From: Leptospira levettii | Lineage (GTDB): Bacteria > Spirochaetota > Leptospiria > Leptospirales > Leptospiraceae | Reading direction: 5' to 3' | Length of the DNA stretch: 64,000 nucleotides | Assembly: GCF_002812085.1 (NCBI RefSeq) | Contig: NZ_NPDM01000002.1 | Coordinates: forward strand, 1-64,000 | Shown here: positions 17,190-25,890 of the stretch, piece after piece | Position numbering within the stretch: the first letter of the stretch is position 1 | Layout of the letters: each line of letters starts with the position of its first letter | Notes under the pieces: generated by a model | The model's database searches: none | The model's input: only the letters and a program-made list of their open reading frames with translations | What the model was told of the DNA's origin: nothing | Position numbers and translations under genes: made by a program

Positions 17190-17393
17190 AAAATTACTTA
17201 TACTTTGTTTTTATGTTCATTTTCGGAATAATCTCCGTCAATATATTTTAATGTGTTAGTTGTTATTTCGTCTTAGAATCTAAGTAATTCTGGTTAAGTA
17301 GTTTAATGGGTTGTTGTTTGATTCGGGTTTTGATTCTTAATTTCTTTTTTAGTAATTTTGATAAAATTGTATGAATATGTTTCCTTAATATAT

Positions 17394-17867
17394 TTAAAGT
17401 TCCCTCCAGTTTGTTTTCTTTACAATATGTTGGATTGGGATATCCCAATTTTCAGCTTTTAGATTCCATTTTCGACGATTGAAGTTTTCCGCTAATCGTG
17501 AGGGGGATATAGGCTGAAGATCTAATTTGGGTTTATCCAATCTCCTTCTTTCAAGTTTTACTATTATTTTTTGAATCATATCCTTTGTATCCTCTTTCAT
17601 TGAATCCAAGTTGGATGCTGTCAAAGTACTGATTTTCCTGTTCCATTTCCCTCTTTCTGATTCATTGAAGTAGGTTTTATTCTTAATCTTAAATTTATCA
17701 TAAGACATTCTCTCCCTTTCAATCTTCTCAATGTTCTTTCTACACAATCTATATACAGATTTTTGCCAAGAATTAGGGGATTGGAAAAGATTATCCAATT
17801 CAAAGGTAGTTACTCTGTTCTCTAGATTAACAATTATAGCTTTAATGATTTGATAGTTGTAATTCAT
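17394..17867 (-). CDS. Basic hypothetical protein, partner of HNH nuclease
   Basis: 157 residues, strongly basic with alternating K/R and W residues (W-N-R-K-I, R-R-K-W-N-L-K-A-E-N-W). No domain recognised. Its start lies 26 nt inside the end of the HNH gene on the same strand, so the two are coupled. The high charge and tryptophans suggest nucleic-acid binding. Probably the second component of a two-gene module with the HNH protein. Confidence 0.6.
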   Translation of the reverse strand: MNYNYQIIKAIIVNLENRVTTFELDNLFQSPNSWQKSVYRLCRKNIEKIERERMSYDKFKIKNKTYFNESERGKWNRKISTLTASNLDSMKEDTKDMIQKIIVKLERRRLDKPKLDLQPISPSRLAENFNRRKWNLKAENWDIPIQHIVKKTNWREL

Positions 17868-18111
17868 TCTGAATAATCACCTTACAAAGTTCAAGAATCT
17901 CTTCTCTAGTTTTAAGTCTTTTGAGTTCCCTGAGTGACTTTTCGATTAAGCATAGGTTTTCTAGCTCGTGTTTTCCACCTTTAGTTAGGGGCTGGATGTG
18001 TTCTATTTCTACGTTTTCGTAGGTTAACTCAATACCCGAAATGTAGCATTTGAAGTTTTGCTGGTTTAAAAGGCTTCGGATATGTCCTGCTTTTAGTTTG
18101 AATTTTTCCAT
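17842..18111 (-). CDS. Small HNH endonuclease
   Basis: 89 residues. The HNH core is clear: C-Y-I-S-G near 22-26, E-H at 37-38, P-L-T-K-G-G-K-H at 41-48 and E-N-L-C-L at 51-55, followed by a helix. This is the beta-beta-alpha metal fold of HNH nucleases with only part of the usual structural zinc cysteines. At 89 residues it is little more than the catalytic domain, so target choice may come from the overlapping downstream protein. It is preceded by the IS array and is likely part of the mobile or defence region. Confidence 0.8.
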   Translation of the reverse strand: MEKFKLKAGHIRSLLNQQNFKCYISGIELTYENVEIEHIQPLTKGGKHELENLCLIEKSLRELKRLKTREEILELCKVIIQNELQLSNH

Positions 18112-18242
18112 TATTTTTCTGCCTCCGTAAAGTTTGAATATATGAGATAAAATAGTTTTACATTTTTGATTCTAAATTTGATTTATTTTCGATATCGATC
18201 CTTTCTTTCTGTGATTTCGGCTATGTTATACTCCTTCCATTT

Positions 18243-19340
18243 TCATAAGATAAATAATATCTCTCGTTTACTAAGATTAAGTGAATTTGCAATAGAATCA
18301 GTATCATTCCATTTCCCAAGTTCTAAATTCGAATATATTTGATATGCTCTTCTGTTGTATTCTATCTCGTTTTTCATTCGATCTTTTTGATAAAAATTCT
18401 TCCAGTAGTAGTCATTATGCAAGATTGCTGATCGATATGATTTGTTGTACTTTGCGATGTCTTGTTCTTTATATTGATTAATTAATTTGTGATGTCTTAA
18501 TCTCCCTCGTTCCTGGACTGTCAGGGGAGTATATACGTGGTAAAGAGGTCGATTCTGTTCTAATGGACGTGAATAGTGGTAATCACCAAAGCCCACATTT
18601 CTAGAATCCCCCAAACTCAGTAGATTCTTAAGTTCAGGAACAAATCTTACATTCCCAATGAAACTGATCTCATCCAGTGCCAGTTGTCCCCATTTACAAC
18701 TTAAGAACCCATAACTTCTGAACGACTGCTTAAGGATGTTATTCCTTGCTTCAGCTCCATTACTACTAACACCCTCCTTAGTACACCATCTTTCACGGCT
18801 CAAGTTGTATCTCGCATCATTGGATTTCTTACTGTGATTCACTGATCTATGGTTTGGTCTATCCCATAAGAAGTTGTATCCTTCATCAGTGAAGAGAGTG
18901 ACTGTCTTAGGTATCTTCTCATTCAGATCCTTCTCTAAGTAATGTTGGTTATTCAGAGGTATACTTTTGTAGAAGGTCATGCCTCCATTGATTCCTACGG
19001 TATGAACTAATGTCCCTTTCTGTTCTCCTCCTAAGCTATTAGAAAGATATATAGAAGCTGTTCCACCCTTGTATCGTCTGGATCTATGTTTGTTTGCTCT
19101 TAAGGAACTAGAATACAACACCACTGAGTCAGCGACTGCTACAGGCTGATTTTTCAGGGCTTTTTTGAGGTCTCCTTCCTTTGGCAGTCTGAAGTCTTTT
19201 GTCTTTTCCTCTAGTTCCTTGTATAACTGGGCTTTAAGAGTTTCATTCAGTTGGGTATACATCACCTGGATGCGTTTCTTCAAATAGAAGGCTGTCTTGT
19301 AGGGAATACTGAGCTTTCTACTTATTTCTCTCGATGTCAT
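18243..19340 (-). CDS. IS1595/ISXO2-type transposase, copy 1
   Basis: 365 residues from ATG 19340, but the coding frame stays open and conserved upstream to about 19700. That upstream part holds a zinc ribbon (C-Y-C ... C-G-H-C) and the start of the helix-turn-helix, as in IS1595-family transposases. The catalytic domain is intact: V-A-V-A-D-S-V-V, L-F-T-D-E-G-Y and N-G-A-E-A-R-N-N-I-L-K give the D-D-N/E set. The upstream 120 codons contain no ATG, GTG or TTG. The last 110 or so codons (18243-18580) run past the terminal inverted repeat and are absent from the other copies, so the C-terminus is probably fused host sequence. Confidence 0.8.
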   Translation of the reverse strand: MTSREISRKLSIPYKTAFYLKKRIQVMYTQLNETLKAQLYKELEEKTKDFRLPKEGDLKKALKNQPVAVADSVVLYSSSLRANKHRSRRYKGGTASIYLSNSLGGEQKGTLVHTVGINGGMTFYKSIPLNNQHYLEKDLNEKIPKTVTLFTDEGYNFLWDRPNHRSVNHSKKSNDARYNLSRERWCTKEGVSSNGAEARNNILKQSFRSYGFLSCKWGQLALDEISFIGNVRFVPELKNLLSLGDSRNVGFGDYHYSRPLEQNRPLYHVYTPLTVQERGRLRHHKLINQYKEQDIAKYNKSYRSAILHNDYYWKNFYQKDRMKNEIEYNRRAYQIYSNLELGKWNDTDSIANSLNLSKREILFIL

Positions 19341-19723
19341 TACCTTAGGATATTGTAAGATTTGGTCTTGGATGATGTAGGAAAGATAGGCTAGAGGTAA
19401 CTTGATGTTTTGGAAAGGAGTATTGGCAGTGAGGCTTATTTGTTTATGGCAATGTCCACATCTAGCGATAGATTCTCTTCCTTTGACTTTGAGGAAGTTT
19501 AGCTTAGGTTCCTTGTGTGAATTAGGGCAGTAACAGTGTTTTGGGTAGATTGTGGAGAGGATGTTAAGGGTTCTTAGGGTGTATTCTTTTCTAATGTGTT
19601 CATTCTCTAGGAGAGATAGGTTGTGATTTGGTTTGGTATATGTGTGTATAGAGAACTTAGGGAGAAAGGGTGAGTATGGATATGGGGAGTTATGTTTGTG
19701 CTTTAGTGTGGGCTTAGGTGATA
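18580..19723 (-). mobile_element. IS1595-type insertion sequence, copy 1
   Basis: An element of about 1.14 kb bounded by imperfect terminal inverted repeats: TAATCACCAAAGCCCACA at 18580-18597 and its near-complement TGTGGGCTTAGGTGATA at 19707-19723. It lies head to tail with copy 2; the short spacer contains CCCTTCGAGCAGT. It is the most complete copy in the array. Confidence 0.65.
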
Positions 19724-20486
19724 GGAGCCCTTCGAGCAGTAGGTATGTCTAACCCACAAAAATCATCTTCCCCCAAACTCAGAAGATTCCTTAATTCACT
19801 AGAAAATCTTACATTCCCAAGGAAACTAATCTCGTTTAGATATAGCTGTGACCACTTTGGACTTACATACCCATAACTCCTGAAGGACTGCTTAAGGATA
19901 TTGTTACGAGCTTCGGCTCCATTACTAGAAACTCCCTCCTTAGTACACCATCTCTCTCTAGACATATTGTAGCGAGGGTCTTTACTCTTAAGTGAGTGAT
20001 TAACCATCTTGTGGTTAGGCCGATCCCATATAAAAGTATAACCTTCATCTGTATACGGGTCACATTCTTTGGAATCTTCTCTTCTAAGTCTTTCTCAAGA
20101 TAATGACTATTGTTTAGTGGTATACTCTTGTAGAAAGTCATCCCTCCATTAATCCCTACAGTGTGAACTAGAGTTCCTTTCTGTTCCCCTCCAATTGAGT
20201 TACTCAAGTAAATAGAAGCTGAACCTCCCTTGTATCTTCTAGACCTATGCTTATTAGCTCTTAAGGAGGAAGAATAAAGAACTACTGAGTCAGCTACTGC
20301 AATAGGCTTTTTATCTGATTCTACAGGGTTTTCTAGCTCTTTGTATAACTCCTTTTTAAGAGTCTCGTTAAGCTGTGAGAAGATTACTTGGATTTTCTTC
20401 TTAAGATAATAAGATGTCTTATAAGATAAGTTTAACTTACGAGAAATTTCTTTTGAAGTCATTACCTTTGGATATTGATTAATCAT
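19714..20486 (-). pseudogene. IS1595/ISXO2-type transposase, copy 2, frameshifted
   Basis: This is the same transposase as copy 1 but broken. The N-terminal part (from ATG 20486) and the C-terminal part (ending 19714) are in different frames. The break is near 20058, where the L-Y-T-D-E-G-Y catalytic segment has lost one base relative to copies 1 and 3. The zinc ribbon (C-N-C ... C-S-N-C) can be read upstream to about 20750, again without an ATG, GTG or TTG. The 3' end replaces the D-S-R-N-V segment with E-D-D-F-C. Not expected to be active. Confidence 0.8.
19751..19781. repeat. 31-bp inverted repeat, left arm
   Basis: Exact reverse complement of 20831-20861. It overlaps the 3' coding end of transposase copy 2. 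Confidence 0.8.
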
Positions 20487-20830
20487 ATCCCATATTATGA
20501 ATGAGATGTAGGCTAGGTTAGACTTGTATCCTTGGAAGGGTGTATTGGCTGTTATGGAGACTTGTTTATGGCAGTTACTACATTTTGCTACAGTAGGCCG
20601 TTTGTTTACTTTGAGATATACTAGGTTTGGAGAGGAGCAGTTACAGGACTTAGGATAGATAGTATTGAGAAGAGTTAGAGTCTTTAAGGTGAAGAACTTT
20701 GAGAGATCTTTATTAGAGAGTAAATACGGCCTTCTAGTTAACTTGTCTGAACCAGAGGTAGGATCGGAGGAGGAGTGGTTACTTGTGTTATGAGTTAACT
20801 TACGGCCTATAGCATTCTTAGGTTCGGCCT

Positions 20831-20861
20831 TGAGTTTGGGGGAAGATGATTTTTGTGGGTT
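20831..20861. repeat. 31-bp inverted repeat, right arm
   Basis: Exact reverse complement of 19751-19781, near the 5' end of IS copy 2. It carries an inverted copy of the transposase 3' coding end, so it probably arose by terminal rearrangement. Confidence 0.8.
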
Positions 20862-21342
20862 TAGGGTGTGGTTGGGTGATACGTCCCCTTCGAGCAGTGG
20901 GTATCACCGAAGCTCACATTTCTAGAATCCCCAAAACTCAGAAGATTCTTAAGTTCTGGAACAAACCTTACGTTCCCAAGAAAACTAATCTCATCCAAAG
21001 CCAGTTGTCCCGACTTACAACTTAAGAAACCATAACTGCGGAAACTTAGCTTCAATAGATTATTCCGAGCTTCAGCTCCATTTGAGGAAACTCCCTCTTT
21101 AGTAACCCATCTCTCACGACTCAAGTTGTATCTCGCATCATTTGATTTCTTACTGTGATTTACGGATCTATGATTCGGCCGATCCCAAAAGAAGTTGTAT
21201 CCTTCGTCAGTGAAGAGGGTTACGTTTTTTGGAATCTTCTCATCTAAGTCTTTCTCAAGGTAGTGTTGGTTATTCAGAGGTATACTTTTGTAAAAGGTCA
21301 TCCATCCATTGATTCCTACCGTATGGACAAGGGTTCCTTTTT
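20861..21342 (-). pseudogene. IS1595/ISXO2-type transposase, copy 3, 5'-truncated
   Basis: Only the C-terminal half remains: the frame reads from about 21342 (G-T-L-V-H-T-V-G-I-N-G) through L-F-T-D-E-G-Y and N-G-A-E-A-R-N-N-L-L-K, ending beyond a terminal repeat (TATCACCGAAGCTCACA at 20902-20918). The first half, including zinc ribbon, helix-turn-helix and first catalytic Asp, is missing. Similarity to copies 1 and 2 stops abruptly near 21342. A fragment, not functional. Confidence 0.8.
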
Positions 21343-21589
21343 TGTTTGCAGCTTACTCTGAAGGTGATCCATAAGAATTACGAATGCGTTTCCAAGTGGA
21401 TCTTATTGAGAACAAAAAACGAAATTCTCTAATGACAGCAGAGTTTAATTTCAAAACAGTTGTTTGTTGGTGAAAAAATTCGTGAAAATATCATTTTTTA
21501 AGGAAGTTGCATATTACCTTGTTGCTAAAGGAATTCTATTTCTTGAATATGATTTGAAATTTACATAGATCAATGGATACTCTAATCAA

Positions 21590-21856
21590 ATGAAATTGAA
21601 AAAAATTTTTAGAATTTTCTTATTCTTTCTTTTATTCATTAGTTGTGAATCCAGCAGAGATAAGTGTTTCGAATTTCGGTCAGAAACAGATTGGGGCGGA
21701 GTCTGCGATGCATTATGGAAAGCTTCAAGTGTGGAAAAAAATGAAGAAATAAAAAGGAATGCAGAAGGAGCCATTTTACTTGCGTGCTTGCTTGGCAATG
21801 AACAAAATAAGCAATGTAAGAAAAAAAGAAATTGGGATATCGTAGATATTTTTTAA
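21590..21856 (+). CDS. Small cysteine-rich lipoprotein
   Basis: 88 residues. The N-terminus K-L-K-K followed by a hydrophobic core and F-I-S-C at about 19 is a lipobox. The mature part contains four more cysteines (D-K-C, G-V-C, L-A-C, K-Q-C), spaced to allow two disulfides. No strong RBS is visible. Function unknown. A second small exported protein with four cysteines lies 0.9 kb downstream on the same strand (22776). Confidence 0.55.
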   Translation: MKLKKIFRIFLFFLLFISCESSRDKCFEFRSETDWGGVCDALWKASSVEKNEEIKRNAEGAILLACLLGNEQNKQCKKKRNWDIVDIF

Positions 21857-22775
21857 TCAGCAGATGATTTTATGACTATATAATAAATTGGTTTTTTACT
21901 TACGGTCGAATTTGTAGTTTTTAACAGGAATCAGATGGATTGTTCGATATAAGATTCGCATTGCAAATTCTACCGGTTACTATTGGTTTAAAATTTGATT
22001 TTTTTTGTATTCCATCGTGGGGTATTTTTAAAACAATTTGTCTTTCATATTGATTTCTGTTGTATGCCTTCTTAATTATCAGATCGAAATTTTTTAGACT
22101 TTTAAATATTTATTCAATAGGATAGTTTTATAGAAAGCCATTCCTCCGATAATGTCCACGGTGTGAGTGAGTGACTCATCATCTTCTCATCAAACAGTTT
22201 GAGAGATAAGTCGAAGCAAATCCTTTCATATACCATGTGGATCTATATTTGTTTACTCTAAATGAATATGAGTATAACACAACTGACTCAGCCTAGTATA
22301 AAAGCTGAGTGTTCACGACTTTTTTAGGATTCTTTACTTTGGGAGATGTTTGAATTTCATCCAATTAAAGAAAATTAGATAATTTGAATTAGATGATTCT
22401 TTTTGGTAACGTGAATTCTCTAAGAATTCCACGAATCAGAAATTAAATTTTTGGAATTTGATCAATATCATGCACATGTTTAAAATCGAAGGCATGCTGA
22501 TTCATATTCGGAAAAATACCAAAGTCTTATAGAGTCAAATTTCATTTGATTTAGGACAAGTTGCCCATTGATTCAAATTCATTTTTTGCTATATCAATAC
22601 CTGAATCTAGCAAATCAGATATTGATAGGCATTGATTTTGTGAACTTTAAAGTTGGATTTTGGAAAAAAGATAGTTGTATGATTTATTATCGAGATTCCA
22701 ATGGTGCGAAGTAAAAGTGCAACTAACAGAATCATTGGTTACAGATATCATATAAGAATGGAATAGGAAGATTTT
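21857..22775. other. Non-coding gap with an IS relic
   Basis: 919 nt without an intact gene. The middle part (22111-22360) is a decayed copy of the IS1595 transposase; the remainder is A+T-rich sequence in which I see nothing. Confidence 0.5.
22111..22360 (-). pseudogene. Decayed IS1595 transposase relic (copy 4)
   Basis: On the minus strand this stretch aligns by eye, with many substitutions and indels, to copy 1 around 18940-19200. Shared blocks include TAGAAA-x-x-CAT-x-CCTCC, GATCTATATTTGTTTACTCTA against the equivalent in copy 1, AACTGACTCAGC and CTTTTTT. It keeps the K-K-A-L-K-N-type stretch that copy 2 lacks, so it is nearer to copy 1. All frames are broken. Confidence 0.65.
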
Positions 22776-22976
22776 ATGGGGAGAAAGGTAATCATCGTTT
22801 TATTTTTGATTGTAAATTGTTCTGTTTCAGTTTCAACGAACAATGGTGACTGCTCGGAACAAAAAAAGAAACTGCAAGCCTGCCTATTTCTGGCAAATTC
22901 GGCTAAAGATTCAGAGAAATTACCATTAGTCCTTACTTGTCGAAGTATTATTCGAATCGATTCAATTTGTGATTAG
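22776..22976 (+). CDS. Small four-cysteine exported protein
   Basis: 66 residues with a short hydrophobic signal; L-I-V-N-C at about 15 could be a lipobox. The mature part has four cysteines (G-D-C, Q-A-C, L-T-C, S-I-C) at regular spacing. AGGAAG lies 6 nt before the ATG. Function unknown; the layout echoes the protein at 21590. Confidence 0.55.
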   Translation: MGRKVIIVLFLIVNCSVSVSTNNGDCSEQKKKLQACLFLANSAKDSEKLPLVLTCRSIIRIDSICD

Positions 22977-23069
22977 TCCTACAAACTAACGTACGCTGTA
23001 GAAAGTTTTAATCATAAATAATATCGTGGTAATGACTGGATTTGCAGTCCTTGTGCCATATCCTCTTCC

Positions 23070-23954
23070 TTACTTCAAAGACTCAGTAAAAAACGCAATA
23101 GTCCTTTTTTCAGCTTCTTTAGGATCAAAATTCCATATCCGTTCGTGGCGATTGCATTCAGGTGCCCATAGACGTTTTGGTTCTTTGGCTTTTGCATACA
23201 AGTCCAGTGCATGGTGGTAATCTACATATTCATCCATCTTACAATGAAAAATGGCAATGGGTCTAGGATAGATACTAGCGATTGAATCAATTGGTCTAAC
23301 AGAATTCATATCAATTCCACTTCGGTAGTCTAAAACCAATTTCACAACTGGGATAAGGGGATAATAAGGAATTCCAAAATCACGTTTGGCGGATTCAATG
23401 AGAACATCCATTGCACTCGCATACCCGCTGCTAAAAAGACCCGCTTTGATTTCTTTGTGGTTTGCCATCGCAATGATACTTGTCGCAGATCCCATGGAAA
23501 ATCCAAAGATCCCAATTCTCGTTTCTCCTTTAGCCTTTAGGAACTCGAGTGCAGCATCTACATCTTTTTGTTCGAGGCCACCCATCGTTGCAAACCCACC
23601 ATGGTTTCTGCGTAGGCTTAGAAGTAATAGATTGTAACCTGCTTGGTGTAGACTCTTGGAAAAACGGAGTCCTTCATTCCTTTGGCCACCATGCCCATGC
23701 ACCATAAGGATTGTACCTTTCGGTTGTTTGGTGGGGATCCAGTAACTAACAAGGTTCAATTTGTCTTCGGTAGTGATGTTTACTTCTTCATAATCCAGTC
23801 CCAGTTCCTTGGGTCCCTCACAATAAACATGATGGTCTGGGTTACAACGAACCTTTGGGTATAATACCATGCCTGAGAAATAAAAAGCGATGCCGAAGAG
23901 TAGGATGAGACTAAAAAACAAAATAACCGAGATGAGTTTGAAGGTCCGTTTCAT
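23070..23954 (-). CDS. Membrane-anchored alpha/beta hydrolase
   Basis: 294 residues. An N-terminal membrane anchor (about 9-31) precedes an alpha/beta-hydrolase fold. The oxyanion segment is H-G-H-G-G, the nucleophile elbow G-F-S-M-G holds the serine, K-M-D-E-Y-V-D supplies the acidic residue and R-H-E-R the histidine. The layout is that of BAAT/YqkD-like serine hydrolases of unknown substrate. It is divergent from the DUF1499 gene (70 nt apart), with no operon partner. Confidence 0.85.
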   Translation of the reverse strand: MKRTFKLISVILFFSLILLFGIAFYFSGMVLYPKVRCNPDHHVYCEGPKELGLDYEEVNITTEDKLNLVSYWIPTKQPKGTILMVHGHGGQRNEGLRFSKSLHQAGYNLLLLSLRRNHGGFATMGGLEQKDVDAALEFLKAKGETRIGIFGFSMGSATSIIAMANHKEIKAGLFSSGYASAMDVLIESAKRDFGIPYYPLIPVVKLVLDYRSGIDMNSVRPIDSIASIYPRPIAIFHCKMDEYVDYHHALDLYAKAKEPKRLWAPECNRHERIWNFDPKEAEKRTIAFFTESLK

Positions 23955-24024
23955 GAGATAAGGAAATTACAAAGAAAATGAAAATCTGCAAGTAAAAAAA
24001 AGGGGAACTTTAAGAGATGGAAGT

Positions 24025-24462
24025 ATGGAAGCAGCTTTAGGTGTATTTTTCATTTGTTGTATGAGTGTTCTCAGTCCTTTTTCCGGTGTAGACGATGGTG
24101 AACTTCGTGGTTGCCCACCTTCACCTAACTGTGTTTCGTCGCAAAGTATGAAATACAATTTTGTCCACAAAGTGGATCCCATTATGTATTCAACTTCAAG
24201 AGAAGAGGCATACAAACGAATTTCCAAATATTTTCATGAGTCGGAAAATATTTATATCAGTGAGGAAAAAGAAGGGGAATACATTCGGATCATCTTTTTT
24301 ACCAAAGTGTTTCGGTTCCCCGACCGCGTGGAAGTATACTTTCCAAGCGACAAAAAAGAAGCACAGGTCAGGTCCCAATCAATCCTAGGTCTTTGGGATA
24401 TTTTTGCTAACCGAAGGAGGGTGAATGTCTTTCGTGAAATCTTAAGCAAAGAAGATTCATAA
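24025..24462 (+). CDS. DUF1499 family protein
   Basis: 145 residues. A short hydrophobic N-terminus is followed by the DUF1499 signature: L-R-G-C-P-P-S-P-N-C-V-S-S, later F-P-D-R-V-E-V-Y-F, V-R-S-Q-S and N-R-R-R-V. The family is conserved in many bacteria and plastids and its function is not established. The 3' end overlaps the convergent flavin oxidoreductase by 6 nt. Confidence 0.85.
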   Translation: MEAALGVFFICCMSVLSPFSGVDDGELRGCPPSPNCVSSQSMKYNFVHKVDPIMYSTSREEAYKRISKYFHESENIYISEEKEGEYIRIIFFTKVFRFPDRVEVYFPSDKKEAQVRSQSILGLWDIFANRRRVNVFREILSKEDS

Positions 24463-25563
24463 GATTCCATTATGGATAAGAAAATATACTCCGCCGATTA
24501 TCCTTTCAATTTTGGATCCAAATAACCAATCACCTAACACCATTATGCCAGTTTCTTTACACAGAGATTTCCATTCCAAGAATTCCTCTGAATCAAGTTG
24601 CAAAGCACCTTCACGACCAAGGAGGGGCATTTGCGCTTGTGCATACCTCCAACGGTGGTTCCAAATTTCATCGGGATTGGGTGCCTGCCATTTTTCCTTT
24701 AAGGTAGATGTTAACATTTCTTCATAGAAGGGAGTTGGTTTTTTTTCTGGATCCATCCAATACTCAAAATGTGATTCGGAAAACATGGATGAAAATTGTA
24801 CGAGTAAAGTGGATCCTGTTTCATTTTGAATTGGGTATTTGATAGATTCCCAACTTTGGTATTCCCAATCTTCGCCTCTTTCTAAAATGGTATTCAAAGG
24901 GAATTGGGAATTTTGGCTGAGTCCGAAGGATTCCAAGTTTGGTTTCCAATTTTTCCAAAGAAATAAACTGACAAGGGTTTTACGGTAGTCATTATAAGTT
25001 TCTAAAAACTGAATCCATTTTTCTAAGTGGACATTTGTTTCAGAATGTTTGAAGATTTCAAGGATTTGAGGGATCGGGAGTGTGAGGATCACTTCCTTTG
25101 AGGCAACTTGTTCCATTCGTTTGTTTGTATTGGAATAAAAATCGCAATTCCATCCATTGTTTTGCCCTTGGTTGATGGATTTTAAGGTCATACTTTGGGA
25201 AGACGGGTGGTGTCTTAACATTCCCTTCACGATTGATTCCATTCCATAAACTGGATAATGGTGGTGATTGTCATAAATTGGTTTTGTTTCTACCGAGACA
25301 AGGTTCGCATTCCAGATCTCAAATAAATTGTAGGAAGATGTTTTTCCTAACCAATTGACTTCCATTTGGTCTCGGAACATCGTTGCTCCAATATCAAAAC
25401 GGATTCCAAAATCTTGTAATTCTTTTGTCGTTACCCTTCCGCCAGGATTTCTTGCTTTGTCAAATAAGCGAACTTCTGGTTTCATCATCATGATGGATGC
25501 ACCAGTGATTCCTGAACCAACAACGATGGGTGTTTCAGATGATTTCAAATCAAATTCGTTCAC
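24457..25563 (-). CDS. FAD-dependent oxidoreductase, renalase/amine-oxidase-like
   Basis: 368 residues. The Rossmann FAD-binding motif is near the N-terminus (V-V-G-S-G-I-T-G-A, about 14-22), followed by F-D-K-A-R-N-P-G-G-R, the second flavin contact typical of the amine oxidase/renalase group. The C-terminus holds G-D-W-L-F-G-S-K-I-E, the final flavin contact. The substrate is not readable. The first glycine-rich motif is shorter than usual (G-S-G-I-T-G). Convergent with the DUF1499 gene. Confidence 0.8.
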   Translation of the reverse strand: MNEFDLKSSETPIVVGSGITGASIMMMKPEVRLFDKARNPGGRVTTKELQDFGIRFDIGATMFRDQMEVNWLGKTSSYNLFEIWNANLVSVETKPIYDNHHHYPVYGMESIVKGMLRHHPSSQSMTLKSINQGQNNGWNCDFYSNTNKRMEQVASKEVILTLPIPQILEIFKHSETNVHLEKWIQFLETYNDYRKTLVSLFLWKNWKPNLESFGLSQNSQFPLNTILERGEDWEYQSWESIKYPIQNETGSTLLVQFSSMFSESHFEYWMDPEKKPTPFYEEMLTSTLKEKWQAPNPDEIWNHRWRYAQAQMPLLGREGALQLDSEEFLEWKSLCKETGIMVLGDWLFGSKIERIIGGVYFLIHNGIL

Positions 25564-25589
25564 GTTTGATTAGACGGACTACAGATTGT

Positions 25590-25811
25590 TTATAATTGTT
25601 TGATCAACGTTTTCAAATCATTGATGAGGGAAAAAGGAATTGGTTTGATTTCTTCAGCGAGTTGGATTGTGTCTTGGATTGTCCTTGTCAGGACTTGTTT
25701 TTCCGCTTGGTAGGCAGCTTGGGGCAGTTTGGTTTTATTTTTTTTGAAGATTGAAACCTTCGTGTCGATGATTTCGATCATCTGGTTTAAATACTGTATT
25801 TTTTGATCCAT
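25590..25811 (-). CDS. Small helical hypothetical protein
   Basis: 73 residues from ATG 25811 (M-D-Q-K-I-Q-Y-L). A longer frame extends to 25940 but would overlap the divergent methyltransferase, so the shorter start is preferred; no clear RBS helps. The protein is one long amphipathic helix pattern (Y-L-N-Q-M-I-E-I-I-D-T-K, Q-L-A-E-E-I). No domain recognised. It sits 26 nt upstream of the flavin oxidoreductase gene and may be co-transcribed. Confidence 0.5.
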   Translation of the reverse strand: MDQKIQYLNQMIEIIDTKVSIFKKNKTKLPQAAYQAEKQVLTRTIQDTIQLAEEIKPIPFSLINDLKTLIKQL

Positions 25812-25890
25812 AAGGAAAAGTTGTAACACGGATCGGAAAAATGAGAAACCAATTTTTGAGACGGTACTTTCTTTGGATGTAGGGGATGTG

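Larger units (their letters stand above)
19741..20882 (-). mobile_element. IS1595-type insertion sequence, copy 2 (defective)
   Basis: A unit of about 1.14 kb in tandem with copies 1 and 3. The same spacer CCCTTCGAGCAGT abuts both sides (19728-19740 and 20886-20898). It is flanked just inside its ends by a perfect 31-bp inverted repeat (19751-19781 and 20831-20861). Confidence 0.6.
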
